From contig NC_049909.1 in the NCBI RefSeq assembly GCF_001411555.2, positions 496,001 through 560,000 of the forward strand: a stretch of 64,000 nt of DNA, written 5' to 3'. This document shows, one piece after another, positions 12,213-26,005 of this stretch. Below the pieces are notes generated by a model that was not told the DNA's origin, did not search any database, and worked only from the letters and a program-made list of their open reading frames with translations. A program made the position numbers and the translations under genes. This DNA comes from Juglans regia. Lineage: Eukaryota > Streptophyta > Magnoliopsida > Fagales > Juglandaceae. The stretch's first letter is position 1. Every line of letters starts with the position of its first letter.

Positions 12213-14110
12213 CCTTGTTCAACTTGCTATATTCAATGCATATCCTCATCGATCCATCAATCTTTTTTATGAAAAGCACAAGTGCACCCCAAGGAGAAGA
12301 ACTTGGATGAATGAGCCCTTTCTTTAGTTGTTCTTCTAACTGTGCCTTCAACTATTTCAACTCTACGGGAGCCATGCGATAAGGTGCCTTGTGCATTGGA
12401 GTCATTGCAGGTTCCAACTATATTACAAATTTCGCTTCTCTATCAAGCGGTAACTTGGGTAACTCGTCTGGAAAAACTTTGGAAAAGTCTTCTACCATGG
12501 GTATCCCTCAAAACTTATTCGTTCCCTACTGACTTGTTGACTACCATTGCCAGAAATGTTGAAGCACCATCCTCGATACATCTCTTAGCTCGTAAAGCCG
12601 AAACTACTGGAGGGCTAGCTTTAGTTGAATTCCCCACATAGCTGACCCTAACCTCCTTTGATGGTTCAAACACAACTTCCCTCTTCTGACTATCTATCTT
12701 AGCATAGTAAAAAACCATCAAATCAGCCCTCAGTTCTCTACCTTCTATTTCTATTGGGCATTCCTTAACTACTCGGGTACAAGTTATAGTGTTCCCATTG
12801 GGAATCGTCACACTACTTTATGGGGTAACGATTTGGTTTGCAAACTACATATTCGTACAAATTCTATAGACACAAAAGATTGTGACACACCCGAATCGAA
12901 TAGTGCATAAGTTGTGAATCTAAACAGATTGACATTCCCTAATAATTGACTATAACGTATTACTACTATTAACAACAATTCTAGTAATCTTGGCTAAGCT
13001 TTATGACACAGAGGTCTTAGACAAATACCAGTGATGACACCAGGCTTTTCTGTTTCTAGAGCATCAACATCTACATCTCCCAAAGTGACAACATACACTC
13101 GAACTGGTATGTGGGGTCGTGGCTTGGGCTTGTTGTCTATGTTGGAAGTGGCTCCACTTCCTTGAGCTACATTGAGGCATTCTCTAATTATGTGGCCTGG
13201 TTGTCCACACCCAGAACAGACTCCAATAGCGTAATGACACTCTCCAACATTGTACTTGCCACACTTTCATAGTGTATGTTTGTGTGCAGCATCTGTCTCC
13301 CAATTGCGACACCCTTCATTATCTACCCCAATAAAATCCCTATTCTTTTCTCCAGTTGCTCTAGCAACGTATGGGAAAGTCCTCTTTCTATCTGAAATTA
13401 TCTGAGTGGTCAAGCCCTTATGTTCTAACTCTGCAATTACAGCCATGTTCACCAACTCCTAGTAGTTCTTAATCCAAAAAGAAGCCACATGGTTGCAGAT
13501 CCTTGGCTGCAAACCTCCTTGTAACTTTTGTGCATGTATCTTCTCCATAGAAATCAGGTGAGGTGCAAACCTCCCTAATTCCATGAATTGGGTAGTGAAC
13601 TACTCGACTTTCCATGTTGCCTTGAACTAGTGATGTGGACTCTTATGCCTTCTACTGCCTAACTGATTTTGGGAAAAATCGGTTATCGAACTCCTCTTGG
13701 AACCTTCCCCAGGTCAAAGCAGCTAAAGTTCCCAGTTCTCTTGCCAACAATTGTTGTTTGGCCACCAAATACCAACTTCACCCTGCAGTAGGTAACTAGC
13801 ATACAACACTTTCTAGTCTTCCGTACACCTGCAAATGTTGAATGTTTGATCCAAATTGATCATCCATTTGTCTAACCACATAGGCCCTTCGTTGCCCATG
13901 AAGTTTGGGTAACGGTATACTAGCAACTTCTCATAGGGGCAACCTCTGACTTCGGGTCAGTGCCCTGGACTTATTGTTGTTGCCTCAGTACTTCCGTCAG
14001 CAGACATATAGCCTCCATCATGGCATGTCCTCCATCCATAGGAGGATTCTGTTCCTCCTAGTTATTTCCTCCAAATGGGTCTCTAAGCAGTCATCCACAT
14101 ACCATGTTTT
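12213..14110 (-). pseudogene. gag-pol: Tekay/Del-like gypsy gag-protease-RT remnant
   Basis: Minus-strand reading from 14110 leftwards. Gag carries PMDGGHAMMEAI near 14040 and a CCHC zinc knuckle CSGCGQPGHIIREC at about 13225-13184. Protease shows a degraded FDSG-type start near 12900 and NGNTITCTRVVKECPIEI (12800-12740); the stretch holding the usual GMDWL motif is shortened. RT begins with PYRMAPVELKQLKAQLEE (about 12385-12325), then [12 protein letters not shown] and [12 protein letters not shown], ending at 12212. Everything after the RT start (catalytic YVDD, RNase H, integrase, chromodomain) is deleted. Stops and frame shifts are frequent. The primer site and LTR lie immediately to the right. 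Confidence 0.85.
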
Positions 14111-14255
14111 CCATCCTAAGACATAGGCTTACATGTATCATATTCACTTGCCTTACCCAAAACTTCAAAAATTCAAGCCTAGTAATGCTCTAATATTCCA
14201 ATCCTATATTCTAGTACCAACTCCAAAGTACGAGCGAGTTTATCAAGACACGTAT

Positions 14256-14268
14256 TGCTCTGATACCA
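14256..14268 (-). other. Primer-binding site for initiator Met-tRNA
   Basis: Minus strand reads tggtatcagagca, an exact match to the usual plant gypsy/copia site complementary to initiator Met-tRNA. Three bases separate it from the LTR end at 14272. It sets the orientation of the element as leftward. Confidence 0.9.
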
Positions 14269-14271
14269 CAC

Positions 14272-17200
14272 TGTGAAGCCCCCTAACTTCGCTCGGAATT
14301 TGACAAAGTTTGAAGCATTGTAACATGCAACACAAGGTTATAACCCTTGTTCATGACAATTAAGATGCAATGCATCTAGCATTCTACTAACAATATGCAG
14401 TAAATGCAGCAGACAATTTCTTTTGAATGACCTACATTGTACCAGAATGCTAATCTTAAAACATCTTTACATTCCATTCATATTCACATAACCCAAAGTC
14501 ACTTCATAGGTCCAACCACTCTGTAAACAAAATAAACAAACTGCTAGAGTTGGAACTCCTTAGTTATAGACAAATAGAAATCTAGTCTAAGCGCCAAGCC
14601 ACTCACGCAACTCTGCTATCAACTCCAAAATAATATCCAAAACCTGGAGAATCATCTCTATCAACACCTCGAGGCTCCTCCTTGGTCTATTCGACATCAT
14701 CCAATTGGGGGTTTGGTTCTCCTTCATGCCCTGACACATTGTCTACCATTCCTAGGGGGAATGATAGTTAAGACTTTCACAGTAAGATTTATAAATCTCA
14801 ACAAGTTATGCTCCTAAGCTACTAACAATATATTAAGCATGCATGAAAACAAACATGACATGTATGCATGATGGACATGGACATGCTTATGCAAAAACAT
14901 AATTGGAAACATCATAACTTTTCATGAAAATGGCATGCTTGCTTTGCATAAATGAATTCAATCATTATTATTCTTGTTTTTACATGACGATGGATGTTCC
15001 ACGGTTCCCCATAAACCATGTGTTCCTATCGATACTGCAGCACATCACAAGTCCTTGCACCAGCTATGAGTACTCCATGAAGGTTTTACTCGAAGGTAAT
15101 TCCATAGCTTGAGCTTGTAGCATGTTTCGGCACCGGCGTTGGGTGCCTTTGACTTTGCTCTGGAATGCTCTTGGATTCATTCAAAATCTTATTAATGGTT
15201 CTTTGTTAACCCAGGGGACTCCACTCCATTTTAATCACTGCAGAGTAGACAGAGAAGTTCTATTAGGACAATCCCTCATCTTAGCATTTGTGGTTGTGAT
15301 AAAACTTAACAGTTCATGCATGACTTGGAAAACATTTCATGACAGACTTGTATGCTATGACATGGTAATCGTGACATGTGACAGATATTCATGATTGATG
15401 CTTATAATGACATGGCATGGCATAAACATTTCAAATAAATAGGCATAAATCATAACATTAATTTATTGCATGAATCTTACCATCTCACATACATATATAT
15501 ACTACCAGTAAGTTAGAAGCTAATTTTCAAAAATCCTTGTGTAAAAAAAACTTGGAGTGGGCTAAAACGAGAGACGTTCTAGGATTAGTAATTCTCTTTT
15601 AACCATGTAGAAATAGAATTTACCAACCTAAAACCTTATTTACAAAATTAACCCTTAACTCTTGAGAATTTGCAAATAAGCCCTTCGACTTTTTGAGTGA
15701 TTAGAATGGACTTTACATACCTCATGTAAATTCCATTCTAAGTCCATCTATGTACTTATAATTAAAAAAAAAACTCACATCCAATACAAGAATTTCACTC
15801 GGCCGAACCAAACTATCTTAAAACTTACACTAGGCTTGCTTTATGGCCCTTAAGCACACCATCATGCCAAGATCTGAATATAATAACTTAATAACATCAA
15901 TCTTCTAGTGCTAATAACATGCCAATACACCAATCATGCATTTTTCAAGACCATAAACTTAACATATCAAGAATCAACAAAAAACACTAAAATTAGGTCA
16001 AATCGAACCTAATCTTAATATCTTTGGTCTTTCACTTGAATTTTGACACTAATGATTCCAAAGGATCACAAGTCCTAACCTATAACATGCTAATCACTTA
16101 AACCTAGTTGATATTGTGCATATCTAAGCAACAAAAATCAATTTGTTCACTTGATCAAAATGGGGTTGCACATTCACTATAGGACCTGAAAAATAAACAT
16201 GCCTAAGTATGAACAAAATGGCTAAATCCCTAAGTTGCATGCATATATTCTTGAAATAACACATCTATAAATTTCATATTCTTGTCCTAACTTGATCTAA
16301 GCGCCATTTTCAACATATCAATTCAAATCACAAAGTCAAAGAAACCAACAAGTCAAGATCCTCCAAACTTTGCCTAAAAACATACCTCTTTGCATGTTCA
16401 AAAAATCCAAATCAAATCATGCATTAAAGATTTAGGAATAAGAGTTTATGAAATCAAACCATGGATTCAAGTTTGTAAAGCTAAAATGACAAACTTAGTC
16501 CAACGATTCCTTGCTTGATGGACTCTGTTTCTAATCCATTAGAGGAACATGCAAATCTTTTTATTAAATACTCATATGCCAGAGATCCATCCAAACATTT
16601 TTGTAACATCAAAACACTACACCATAGAATCGAAATATTTAAGACTACACAACATATCATCACAAACTTCCAAGCCATACCAAACATACTCAAATCGAGT
16701 CCTTGATCACCAAAACATCATCATCCAACCTTCAAAATTTGAATAAAAATATCCAACATACAACTCAAAGCATCATAAAAATAAAAAGGTATTGAAGTTA
16801 GGAAAATAAAACTTACAAGCTTGAAGATCCAAAAGAACTAAGCACCAAAGCTTTCTCTCAAAGTCTCACTCTCAGTTTGCTCTCAGGGAAGAATAATGAA
16901 AAAGTTCAATGTGAGGGAAGATGGAGAGTGGTGTGGGACTAAAGGGGAAGAAGTGAGGGTTGAATTGAGTAGGTGAATTTCATGACAAGTGATGGAACGG
17001 TTGCCTGTGAAAATGGGGAAGCATGAATCAATTGGATGGGCTGGAATCGTGCTTGTCGAGTGATGGTTTTGAGTGAAGTGGGCTGAATGTTTGGCTTGCC
17101 AATCCTAAGTACACTATTTGGTTGACCAAGAGGTACAATTTCAGACAAGTGAGTGGTCATTTCTTGGGGGTTTGCATATGTGGAGCCAAGGGGATGTGGG

Positions 17201-17332
17201 TCTTTTAGTTGGACAAAAATCCTCCAATCTGATTGGCATCATATGGGGTTTAGTTAGGGTTTCATTTAGGGTTTCAAGTCCAAACCAAATTGAGTTAGTC
17301 AAATGAAATACCTTGTTGCAAGGGAGTGAATG
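14272..17332 (-). mobile_element. 5' LTR (proximal part), interrupted by a solo LTR
   Basis: Begins (plus strand) tgtgaagccccctaac next to the primer site and shows the same landmarks in the same order as the other long LTRs of the window: the acatgcaacacaaggtta block, the accattcc..gggggaatgatag block, the trinucleotide-rich catgacat part, and a long A-rich part. It is interrupted at 17332 by the solo LTR; the remainder resumes at 21954. Confidence 0.75.
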
Positions 17333-17889
17333 TGTGACGCCCCCAGATTCCGCTTGGGATCAGACGAACATCTAAAGAGTCAGGACATGCAACACAAGGT
17401 TACTTGCCCCCATTCATGACATATAAGATGCAATGTTCCTAACATGCATCTAGCATTATGCAATATTCGCAGCGGATAATAAATTTTTTTTTTTTTTTAG
17501 CAATACTATGCACCAAACTGAAATATCCCAAATACTTAAAACATACTTCATACTTAACGACATACTAAACAACTAAGATCACAATAATAGTCCATATAGT
17601 TGTGATCAAAAGAGTGCTGTAGATTGAACTCCACAAATACAAGTAGTAATCTGAGGTAACTACTGTACTACCATCTACGTCGCATCGTCGCTTAGTCGAC
17701 CGTTTCCAGTTGGTTGATTCCCGGTTCTCCTTCAAATCCTATAACAAAATCTACCATTCGGGGGGAATGGTAGTTGGGACTACCACAATGAGATTTGATT
17801 ACAAATCTCAGCAAGTTAACAGAAAACTTCCACACAGGTTAATGATGCATGCATGGCAGTAAAAATATGAATGCATAATCAAATCATAA

Positions 17890-18240
17890 GTAATCATAGC
17901 ATAACTTGACATACAACATAACATAACTGGCATAACTTAAACTGAAACTGAAGTTTAGCATGAACGTGACTTGAAACATAACATGGACTTGAAACATAGT
18001 ATGAACGTGAACTTGAAACATAACATGGACTTGAAATATAACATGAACGTGAACATGCATAATTTGAACATGAACTTGAGCGTGACATAAAATAAATATG
18101 AACTTAGAACATAACGTAAACGTGAACATAACATAACATGAACTTGAAACATATTCTTGTCTCATGGGATTACCAGGATTGCGTGAACGTAAACTTGAAT
18201 ATAACATAATATGAAACATGACTTGAACGTGAAATACATG
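17890..18240. repeat. Degenerate short tandem repeats (acttgaaacataacatg type)
   Basis: Repeated variants of cttgaaacataacatg and gaacgtgaac, with about 20-bp steps, in the solo LTR. The open frames on the minus strand rich in His, Val and Cys are artefacts of this repeat. The same kind of repeat recurs at 18720-19130, 31740-32050, 32390-32700 and, inverted, 26640-26830. Confidence 0.8.
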
Positions 18241-18382
18241 AACTTGGAATCTTATTCAATGGACTTAATTAATAAAGTGACCATACGGGTGTTACACAAG
18301 TCCTCTTGAGCCGTGTGTCCCTGCCGATTACCGCATCACATCACAGGTGTCCATACCAGCTGTGAGTGCGTTAATACGTACT

Positions 18383-18530
18383 CCACAGTTGTTGTGGCCT
18401 CTCATATTCTACGTGTCACAATTGCTGTGTCTCACGTAGTGTATGCTCCATAGTTGTTGTGGCCCCATACTTCATGCTCCACAGTTGTTGTGGCCCCATG
18501 ACTTATTTGTTTGTACCACACTTGTTGTGG
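18383..18530. repeat. Five palindromic units, 31-37 bp apart
   Basis: Unit cores at 18383, 18416, 18448, 18479 and 18516 are variants of ccacagttgttgtgg, each an imperfect palindrome able to form a five-base-pair stem. It lies inside the solo LTR. The spacer between units varies more than the core. Function unknown. Confidence 0.85.
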
Positions 18531-21500
18531 ACACACGTAACATAATGTGTGGCACCATCGGCGTTAGTGCCTGGCGCGCTCCGGTGACCAGCTAATTAGG
18601 CCCCATTTGCAACCTGTTGACTGTACTTCGTCAACCTAGGGAATTTCACACCTATTTCACAACAAAGGAGTTTCACTAGGATATTACCCTATCCTAGCGC
18701 TTAAGGTCGTGATTGACATGAATGACTTAACTGGCATACAAGACATTTCGTAATGTGACGTAACATGAACATGACATATAAGACAGAAGTCCTGATGTAA
18801 CATAACGTGACATGAACATAAAACGACAGACATGACATACTTCGAGACATAAATGTAACAGATAACATTTCATAACATGGCATACATGTAACATGCAACA
18901 TTTCGTAACATAGCATACCATATAACAGACAATATTTCTTAACATGGCGTAACATGTGACAGTGAATATTACGTGACATGAAATACATGTAATAGATGGC
19001 ATACTTACATGACATACTTGCAATGTATAGCAATACGTGACATAATATCTTGTGTAACAGATGAATAATTCATGACAGAATAAATTTTGTGTAACAGATA
19101 AATATGTAATGACTTGGCATGGCACATATGATAACATGCATACATACTCTTTAGTTCTCTTACTTATCACTCATACACATTAAACTGATAGTAAGTTAAA
19201 AGCTAACTTACCTCAATCGTCGCGTCCTATGAGTGTAAAGCGCGAAACACGAGAAAATGTAAGAGGGTATTCTAAAAGTTAGAAATTAATTACTAACAAT
19301 TAGAAAAGTGAAGAGGGACAACTTAGAGTAAAATTACCATTTTACCCTCTACATGTGGGAAATTAACTATTTTACTCATAACTTAAAGATTTCACATCCT
19401 AACTCCAAAAATTACCAAAATTTACATTCTTCATGTAAATTTTGTCCTAGACTCAAATAACAACTCAGAAAAATTTAAAACCAATCACAACTATGGAAAA
19501 CTCACAATGGCCGAAACATAAATAGGCCATTTCTCTTGATTTTGGTTGCAATTTCTTCCATTTTCAAAACCTATGATTGAACCAAAATTTTGTAACAAGG
19601 ATCTTCCTATCCTAAGTTTAAAAATACACTTAAAATATCCATTAACAAAAGCTAATCATCAACACCAAACTTTTTGTAAAAAGATCCAAACTTTTTAACA
19701 AAAAATAAACCCTTAAATCACAAGTTTTGACCTTAATAATAACATATCCAAGAATTCCAAAAAATCAAATCTTACTTCTAACATATTCATAACATCATCC
19801 TAAGATCAACCATGCTTTAAATCATCAAACAAAAGCCTCCAAAAATCACAAAACAACACTTGGAATTTTTGGTTTTGAACTTAGTCCAAAACAGAAACTT
19901 TTCTCTCCACTAACTTTGATCAAATTCTTGATCCATGGCTTATACACAGGTGATCTTCAAACTAAAACATCTCATGGTTTAAAAATGTGTCCTAAAGAAG
20001 ATCCAACCATCAAATTTAAAATCACATGGCTAAAATTTAATAAAACATGGATCTAACTCAAAAACATCAAATTTTAGGCCTAACCGAAATCCTCTTGCAT
20101 AGAAAATCATATCTTTAAAAATAATACTAAATATCTTCGAAATAACATCCTAAAATGTATATAAGAGGCTTAGTATCATCATATAAAAATATCAAAGCCT
20201 TTGGAATAAGATTAAACCACGAAATATTCAAACTTTCACAAAATAGAAACTGTTTTTCCACTTCTAGTTTTCAAGTTTCTAACTCTAAGAAAATCTATCA
20301 TCAAAAGCTTTATTCATGAAACAAAACCTCAATGACCATTCATAAACACATGTTAACAACACTCCATAAAATTTTCGGACCCAGATATGTCCATTAGCTT
20401 GGTCAAAATGTCCAAAACATCGCCAGTTTCAAGCCCAGAATGACCTTTCAATGGTTAAAAATACTTTTGACTGATCAAATGAGCATGGAATGAGACTCAT
20501 AAGATATCCACGGAACCTAGACTCAAAGAAGAACAACTTATATGAAGGAATCATATTGGGAAAATACTTAAAAATGGTCTAAAATGGCCATGCAAAATGT
20601 CCCAGAAATCTGCCCGAGAGAGCTCTTTTGGGTTTCTCTCTAAAAACGGGAGAAAAGAAATGATAAAATGGAATGAAAAGTGCCTTGAACGACTATAGAA
20701 TCCTGGAGGGGGAAGTTGTGGGCTGGAATGACCCTTGATTGGAGGTGGCTATGTGACATAAAGTGGAGAATAGTGAGGGGCAAAGACTGCCAGCAGCAGC
20801 TGTGAAAGATGGAGGTTGATGGAGTGGATTCCTCCTTCACATCAAGGCACTATTGGGTGCACTATTGGGTGCAGTCAATGGTAGTGAATGGTCTGTCATG
20901 TGGGGGAGGAAACTTCTCCAAGAAACTTTGCCATGGTGGCCAATTTCGTGGGCCTTGGTGGGCCCCAACCAAGTGGGCTTCAATTTGGGGTTTAAAGGGG
21001 GTTTGGTTAGGGTTTGAGATGCTATCAAGCCCAAAACCAATTTTTTTCTTCGCCCAATCAAATTCCCAAGGTTTAAAAGGTTGAATAATGATGTCATAAC
21101 AATGACTTGATTAATTAATAGCATGTGGAAGTGATTTAATCAAGTGATTAAACACAATCCTAAAAATCGGATCAAAAAGGGTTTGGAGGCCAACTTTAGG
21201 GTTTGGGAAAACCGTTTAGGGTTTTGGTTTCAACCAAGTTTTTGGAGTTTCAATTGGATTCCAACCATTTAGGGTTTTGCTAGGGTCGAAACCCTCTTTG
21301 GTCTGGCACAATTTAGTTGATCAGATGAAACAAAGTTTTGCTTAGGTGGTATGATCTCACACCTTGACTTCCTTCACAAATCCATCTAATGGTTCTTTTT
21401 TGTGCCAAGTCTCTAATACTATTCACTATGTGTGGCTAAGATCTTGCTAAGTGTCCAAATAAAACTCATCCAACCTAATTTGGACACTTCACACTGTGAT

Positions 21501-21953
21501 TTTGAAAACACTGTACTAGGTGCGCTTATCGAGGTTACTATTCACTCCAAAAAAAATACATAATAAACTTAGTACTGAAAAATTCTAAATATTCATATTA
21601 ACCTATTGTGAAAATCGTTTACCGAAATTCAACCCCGAAGTGCCCCTAAAAATAAATTTCACAATTTCCAACAGACGTTTCGTCCGAAATTATGAAAAAT
21701 GGTTGTTGCGCCATAAAATCCTAAATAATCCACTGAGTCTAATGGCGCAAACCATAACACATTCTGACACTTCTAACTATCTCAAATAATTAAACTCATA
21801 AATCTAGCACCATAGTGAGTGATAACACTGATTATGATGACAGACTAAAACCTAAGCGATTGGTCGATTCGTAAAAACTTATGGGTTTTTCATGAGACTC
21901 CTAAAGTCAAAGGAAATTCCACCAATAAATTTCTAGCGGGCTGTTACAGAATG

Positions 21954-22678
21954 TGTGTGCAAGTGAAAGTACATGATGTGATGATTGCTTGTAGGATGAG
22001 TTTAAACTAAGAGAGAAGCTTGCATGGTCAAAATCGAGTAGCTCACTTTAGGGTTTGGGGTTTTGGGATTTTTGTTTCCTCACAAATATTTTGGGTTTTA
22101 TTAGGGTTTCAAACCCTCTTTGGTGGCTGGTCATGGTTGTACTTTGGGGGTTGAAACAGTGTGATTGGTGTAAGAAGGCATGTTGGTTGTTTGGTTTTCA
22201 CTCCATCCACCTTACGCATTTGTACTTCACTTAACAAGTGTAAAGTGTGCTCCAAATGGAGGGTTGTGATGGTGTCATGTGTCGAACGAGATCTCCAGTT
22301 ATTCTAAGTTGATTTGAACATCATACATGGAGATGTGATGGCCGTTTGGCCTAGGTGCGACAGGTACTTGTTTTTTATTGTCACGTGGCGCTCTCTTGTT
22401 GGCCTATTTTTTCCTTGAAAAACTCAAAAAATTTTATTGTGACCTTAAAATCATAGAACTCACACGAGTCTAATGGAGCAATTCTTCTTGCCTGATTATA
22501 AACCTAAGTGCCTAAAAACATCAAAAACAAAATTTGTCTCCTTAACTAATCATAATTAGATTACGCTAAGGGTCTAATACATAATCGATCACTCGATCCT
22601 TGAAATCCTTCTAGATTTTCATGTCATTCTTAAAGTCCAAAGAAATTATTTCTATCAAATTTCTTTTGGGGTGTTACA
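21954..22678 (-). mobile_element. 5' LTR (distal part) after the solo-LTR insertion
   Basis: Resumes the LTR broken at 17332 and ends ttttggggtgttaca, the reverse of a TGTAACACCCC LTR start. The part 22120-22380 matches 11985-12212. The five bases after the end (TCAAT) differ by one from the five before 8153 (TCAAG), which could mark an outer element spanning 8153-22678. Confidence 0.6.
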
Positions 22679-23279
22679 TCAATTTATGGTAAGCTATGGA
22701 TGTCTATTTTCAAAAGTGTGTGTATATATATATGTAGTGCAGTTTCCAAAATGTATATAGGCATGTTTAAGCCTTTCTTTGAGAACCCCATTTTGTGAAC
22801 CCGATCCATAATGATAAGATGCTAGAGTTTTGCACGACTGTTGTATGATTGAATACTATGTTACATGAACGTTAATGTTAAAGAATGAAAAGTAAGGGAA
22901 AGGTAATGTAAAGAAAAGAGAAAGAAAGCATGAAGGCATGATGTTAATGAGCTAGCCATATGAGGAAGGTACTACGAGGTTGGGATGTATGGCAACGTTA
23001 GAAAGCATCATTGGCGGTGCACCTAGTGATGACTCATTCCTGAGGCTTTAGTTCTTAAGCTGGTTGTCTGAGAAGAACCAATGATCACGAGGGTCGCCAA
23101 CCCTAACACATGGGGGTTTAACAGTGTGTAAAAGGCTAGAATAACAAGGTCAAGATAATGACTCCATGCCACCAACCAGGTCCCTTAATCGCCTGAAAAA
23201 TTCACTCAATGGTGGGTAATAATGCTCCCAATTTAGACCAAGGAAAAGAGACAAGAGGGGAATCAAAATTTGGACAGTT
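22679..23279. other. Gene-free stretch
   Basis: No gene or recognised repeat. It may be the upstream part of the plus-oriented LTR that follows, but I see no TGTAAC start. Confidence 0.3.
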
Positions 23280-26000
23280 TCTATTCAAAATTGTTGCTCT
23301 CCTTTGTGTTTTTTTCTTTTGATTTTTTTAGTTTTATTTTCTGCACCAATGGAGCCCCCTGCACCTATAGACTCACTCTTACACTTGACCATGAAGAAAT
23401 CATGAAAATATAGGGCACTATTCAGCTGACCAAGCATGACACAAAGCTAAAAACTTCACTTATCACTCCACCTCCCACCTCCACCAATCCAAAGCCTCAT
23501 CTTCATCCAAGGCCAATGTCCCCCTCCCCTCTTCAAGCCTATAAATACCTCACTCACTTCCTCATTTCTCCACACCTCTTCTCCAAGCCTTCTCATGAGT
23601 CTTGAGAGCATTTCGCCCCCTTAGTGAGCAATAGAGTGAAATTAAGTGAAGTTCTTAAGAGTTCTTGAATGAAGTTATTTTGGGATCTTTAATGGCCATG
23701 ACTTTTGTAAGTAATCTTGCCCTATATTTTTTTAATTGTTATAATGACATGTTAGGCTTTAATTTATGGCATCAGAATGAGATTTTGATTGATTATAATT
23801 AAGGTTTAGCATGCCAATGTCAAACCGGTCTGTTTTGATGTTTTGATGGAATAAATTACTTTGGGTCAAATATTTAGCCATGACATGACTTGATATGATT
23901 TTATATGATTCACTAATGTCTTAGAAGGAATTTTTAAGGTTCAATTTCAAAGTTGGAAGCATGTCATAATAGGCTTTAATTCTATCTTGTGTTGATCATA
24001 TAGCATGCATCGGTTTTGATTAGTTTATGCTTAACTTATGGAAGTTTTGATTAATTTAACCAGGCTTGAATAATATGCATTTAGAAAATCCTTGTAATTG
24101 GAATAATAATGAAAATGCATGATTTAACTAAGTTTTGAAACATCTTTGGATAAGGAAAGCTAGAAACATCATGGATGCTTAATGGATGGATTTGTGAAGA
24201 TTAATGTCTTAAAAGCCATGTTTAAGTGTTAGGATGAACTTGTATGATCTGACCCTAAGTTTTTAATTGGTCCCTAAGGTTATAATTACTATTGGAACTT
24301 GATGAATTTGAGTACACATGCATCCATAGAGGTTGAATAGTTGAAATCACATCTAGGCCTTAATAAAATGCATGCCACAGGTTGAGTGTAATTGTTATAG
24401 TTTTACTTTGATTCTTACAATTCTAAGGGCATGGATAATTTTAAAATATAGGAAATATAGGGTTTGTGAAGTTTGGTGAACTTTAGGGCCTAAATGAAAA
24501 TATTGAAAATTTGGGGTCTTAGTGGAAAGTTTGCTAAGTATAGGGGCAGTTTTGTAAATACTGAATCTTTGAACCCTTTGATTATGAACATCTTCCTTAG
24601 ATTTTCAAATCCTAACTTAGTATAATTTTGATTACAGGCGCTTCGATTCTCTAAACTCAAAAAATTTGTAAGTTAGCTTCTAACTTACTCTTAGATAATT
24701 TATTTATGATTCTTGTATAAGCACCACATTCATATTATAAATGTCGTTTTGAGCATGAAACATCACATGATACATCATTGAATATTTGATTAATTTTTTA
24801 CATGACATGTGCAACTCTCACTATTTTAGCATATTGCATCTATAAATTTCACTTTCACATGAAAGCTTGCTACATATGCACATGTTATGAAATATATTTT
24901 TCAAGCATAACATGAAAATAATCTTTGTCATGACCCCAAAGACTGGGATGGGGAACTATTCTAGTGAAACTCCTCTACCCACTCAAGAGTGAGTAAAAAT
25001 AAAGTAGTAACCTCTGGGTTGACGAAAAACAGTCAACAGGATTCAAATGTGTTCTTTTTAAAGAACACCGAAGCAAAGTCAAGTGTTATGACACCTAATA
25101 TTGGTGATTGTATATGTTATGATGTTATGATGATGTTATGTTATATTAGCAATGCCTTGAGAACGAGTCTACAAATAACATAATCTCATCGCGAGTTGTA
25201 CAACGGTCACCAGCAGGTACTCAAAGTGCCATGGGGAACTGTGAAGATACCATACGTTATGTTGTTAATATTATGATTAATTATACACTGTTAAAAATGA
25301 TGAAATGTTATGATGAAATTATGTTTTTTTTAAGATTGAAGTAAAAATGTTGTTTGAAAGAAAATGACATCAAAGTTTTTCTGAAAATACTGAGGAATCT
25401 GGATGGGAGGCAAAATATGGCTTTTTTTCCCGCATATCATTGCATGCATCTCATGTTTATCGTTAAACATGTATATCTTATCTCTGTGTATGTTGGTTAT
25501 TTAACTTACAGAGATCTTGAGGAATCTCACTGTAGTAATCCCACTACCATTCCGGAGGGAATGGTAGAAGTTGTATTAGGATCGACATACGACGAGCATG
25601 ATGAACTGTTGGCTTCAGATGGTTGAGGAGGAGCCCAAACTAGAAAGAAGGCTGGACTTGATATCAACTTTTGTAGCAACGACTCTATATACTATAGAGC
25701 AGATGCAAGAGTTAGCCTGGCTATGTAAATTCAGTTTTAGGGAAATTCTTTCTCCCACGTTATGTTGAACTCAAGTGTAACTCTTAAGTGAGGAAGTACC
25801 TATTTATGGTTATGAATGATATTGTGATGTTTTAGTTTATTCTGGCATAAGTTTTTATTCACCCTTATTCCATTGCGGTTTTTGCATATTGTTAGATGCA
25901 TTTGTAGGATGCATTGCACATTAACTATCATGAACAGGGGTAGATAACCTTGTGTTGTATATCCCAACACTCCAAGTCTCAGCGGAGGTTGGGGGCGTCA
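23280..26000 (+). mobile_element. 5' LTR of a Tekay/Del-like gypsy element (plus orientation)
   Basis: Near copy, inverted, of 8153-10600. The TATA box tataaata is at 23540-23547, after a C-rich stretch. The LTR ends ggttgggggcgtca at 26000, followed by a primer site and gag, so this is a true 5' LTR. The left border is not defined by a TG start. Confidence 0.75.
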
Positions 26001-26005
26001 TAGGA

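Larger units (their letters stand above)
17333..21948 (-). mobile_element. Complete 4,616-bp solo LTR of a Tekay/Del-like element
   Basis: Ends are TGTGAC and GTTACA (plus strand), an imperfect terminal inverted repeat with TG...CA borders. The 5-bp target duplication GAATG flanks it exactly (17328-17332 and 21949-21953). No coding region or primer site is inside; the open frames are products of short repeats. A long LTR with clean target duplication and no interior is the outcome of recombination between the two LTRs of a full element. The landmarks match the LTR at 31102-35330. Confidence 0.85.

Noticed and set aside
18383..18530. Palindromic units at regular spacing as a CRISPR
   Set aside because: Cores vary, the spacers resemble each other, and the array sits inside an LTR of a plant genome.
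17884..19170. Minus-strand open frames of 64-147 codons rich in His, Cys, Met and Val
   Set aside because: They come from short tandem repeats in the solo LTR; no start context, conserved domain or normal composition.
20640..21124. Open frames of 66-95 codons near 20.6-21.1 kb
   Set aside because: They lie inside the non-coding solo LTR, overlap on both strands and have no domain.
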